From: Paenibacillus alkaliterrae
Lineage (GTDB): Bacteria; Bacillota; Bacilli; Paenibacillales; Paenibacillaceae
Length of the DNA stretch: 33,640 bases
NCBI RefSeq assembly: GCF_021532375.1
Contig: NZ_JAKGAP010000070.1
Span: 1-33,640 of the forward strand
Reading direction: 5' to 3'
Shown: one piece after another, positions 33,202-33,640 of the stretch
How the letters are laid out: each line of letters opens with the position of its first letter
Numbering within the stretch: the first letter of the stretch is position 1
The notes under the pieces: generated by a model
The model's input: the letters and a program-made list of their open reading frames with translations, nothing else
Databases searched by the model: none
What the model was told of the DNA's origin: nothing
Program-made: the position numbers and the translations under genes

Positions 33202-33276
33202 TGGTGACCCGTAGGGGACTCGAACCCCTGTTACCTCCGTGAAAGGGAGGTGTCTTAACCACTTGACCAACGGGCC
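33202..33276 (-). tRNA. tRNA-Glu (anticodon UUC)
   Basis: The acceptor GGCCCGT pairs with ACGGGTC (one G-U), followed by A and encoded CCA. The anticodon loop CTTTCAC in a CCTCC/GGAGG stem gives UUC. Confidence 0.97.
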
Positions 33277-33315
33277 ATGCTAAAATTGAAGCTTGTCTTA
33301 CAATTGAAAGTATTC

Positions 33316-33391
33316 TGGAGCTCTCAACCGGGATCGAACCGGTGACCTCATCCTTACCATGGATGCACTCTACCTACTGAGCTATGAGAGC
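33316..33391 (-). tRNA. tRNA-Thr (anticodon GGU)
   Basis: The acceptor GCTCTCA pairs with TGAGAGC, followed by T and encoded CCA. The anticodon loop ATGGTAA in a CATCC/GGATG stem gives GGU. Confidence 0.97.
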
Positions 33392-33395
33392 ATAA

Positions 33396-33471
33396 TGGCT
33401 CCCCGAACAGGACTCGAACCTGTGACAACTCGATTAACAGTCGAGTGCTCTACCAACTGAGCTATCAGGGA
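33396..33471 (-). tRNA. tRNA-Asn (anticodon GUU)
   Basis: The acceptor TCCCTGA pairs with TCGGGGA (one G-U), followed by G and encoded CCA. The anticodon loop CTGTTAA gives GUU. It is the first tRNA of the array in transcription order, with 169 bp of spacer before the window edge. Confidence 0.96.
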
Positions 33472-33640
33472 ACATTGCACTTTTGAGTTGAAATGTCTCC
33501 AAGAGCTTCAACTGCAAAAGAGGCACGGTTGAAAACCAAGGCTTATTGCGCCTTGAAAACTGGATACGAAAGTCAGGTTTGCTGAAACCTTATTAGCTGT
33601 TGTCTGCCGGATGTATGGGTCCAGGCAAACTTATTTAGGA
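33472..33640. other. Spacer resembling rRNA-operon flank
   Basis: No gene is seen. CCTTGAAAACTGGATACG (about 33552-33569) resembles the conserved motif found in rRNA-operon spacers of Bacillus and Paenibacillus. Hairpins AGGTTT/AAACCT (33574-33589) and GTCTGCC/GGCAAAC-type (33603-33631) are also present. The minus-strand tRNA array starting with Asn-Thr suggests a 5S rRNA gene just beyond the right edge, on the minus strand, but the motif alone does not settle the orientation. Confidence 0.4.

Noticed and set aside
33540..33640. 5S rRNA gene at the right edge
   Set aside because: The visible bases do not match 5S rRNA; only a spacer-like motif is present, so an rRNA gene is predicted beyond the edge rather than called.

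Overview
The window looks like the chromosome of a Paenibacillaceae-type Firmicute (Paenibacillus, Cohnella or a close relative). The best evidence is the conserved order sigW-rsiW-cdaA-cdaR-glmM-glmS, with a glmS ribozyme in the glmS leader. Strong AGGAGG-type ribosome binding sites, a long tRNA array that probably follows an rRNA operon, and sigma-A-like promoters agree with this. Nearly every gene is on the minus strand.

Region 1 (1-17568) is the glmS-proximal part of a Tn7-like transposon inserted in the classical attTn7 position. Its right end is a 90-bp array of four 20-21 bp repeats (17479-17568) that stops 24 bp after the glmS stop codon. Reading inward come an XRE-type regulator, a small protein resembling the C-terminal barrel of TnsB, and the full core tnsA-tnsB-tnsC-tnsD-tnsE. 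A 387-bp spacer from the end of tnsE holds a terminator, a gene-free stretch and then the promoter of the cargo. The cargo is one tight operon: a primary-like sigma-70 factor, a large RecQ-like helicase, a fusion of a degenerate methyltransferase with an HsdS-like recognition domain, HsdM, and an HsdS cut off after about 100 codons by what looks like an insertion-sequence end. HsdR and the far transposon end lie outside the window. I do not recognise this sigma/helicase/pseudo-methylase/HsdM-HsdS combination as a named defence system; it is the main candidate for something undescribed.

Region 2 (17593-29391) is core chromosome. It holds glmS with its ribozyme and promoter, glmM, cdaR and cdaA (cyclic-di-AMP synthase control and amino-sugar supply for the cell wall), rsiW and sigW (envelope-stress sigma factor and anti-sigma factor), a membrane-anchored HtrA-type protease without a PDZ domain, and phosphoenolpyruvate carboxylase.

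Region 3 (29392-33640) holds two minus-strand tRNA arrays (Gly-Arg-Pro-Gly and Asn-Thr-Glu-Val-Gln-Lys-Leu-Leu in transcription order). Between them lie an orphan iron-siderophore-type ABC ATPase under a clear Fur-controlled promoter, a second Fur-box promoter facing the other way with no intact gene behind it, a frameshifted ABC-2 permease relic, and a small protein of unknown function. The right edge carries sequence resembling rRNA-operon spacer.
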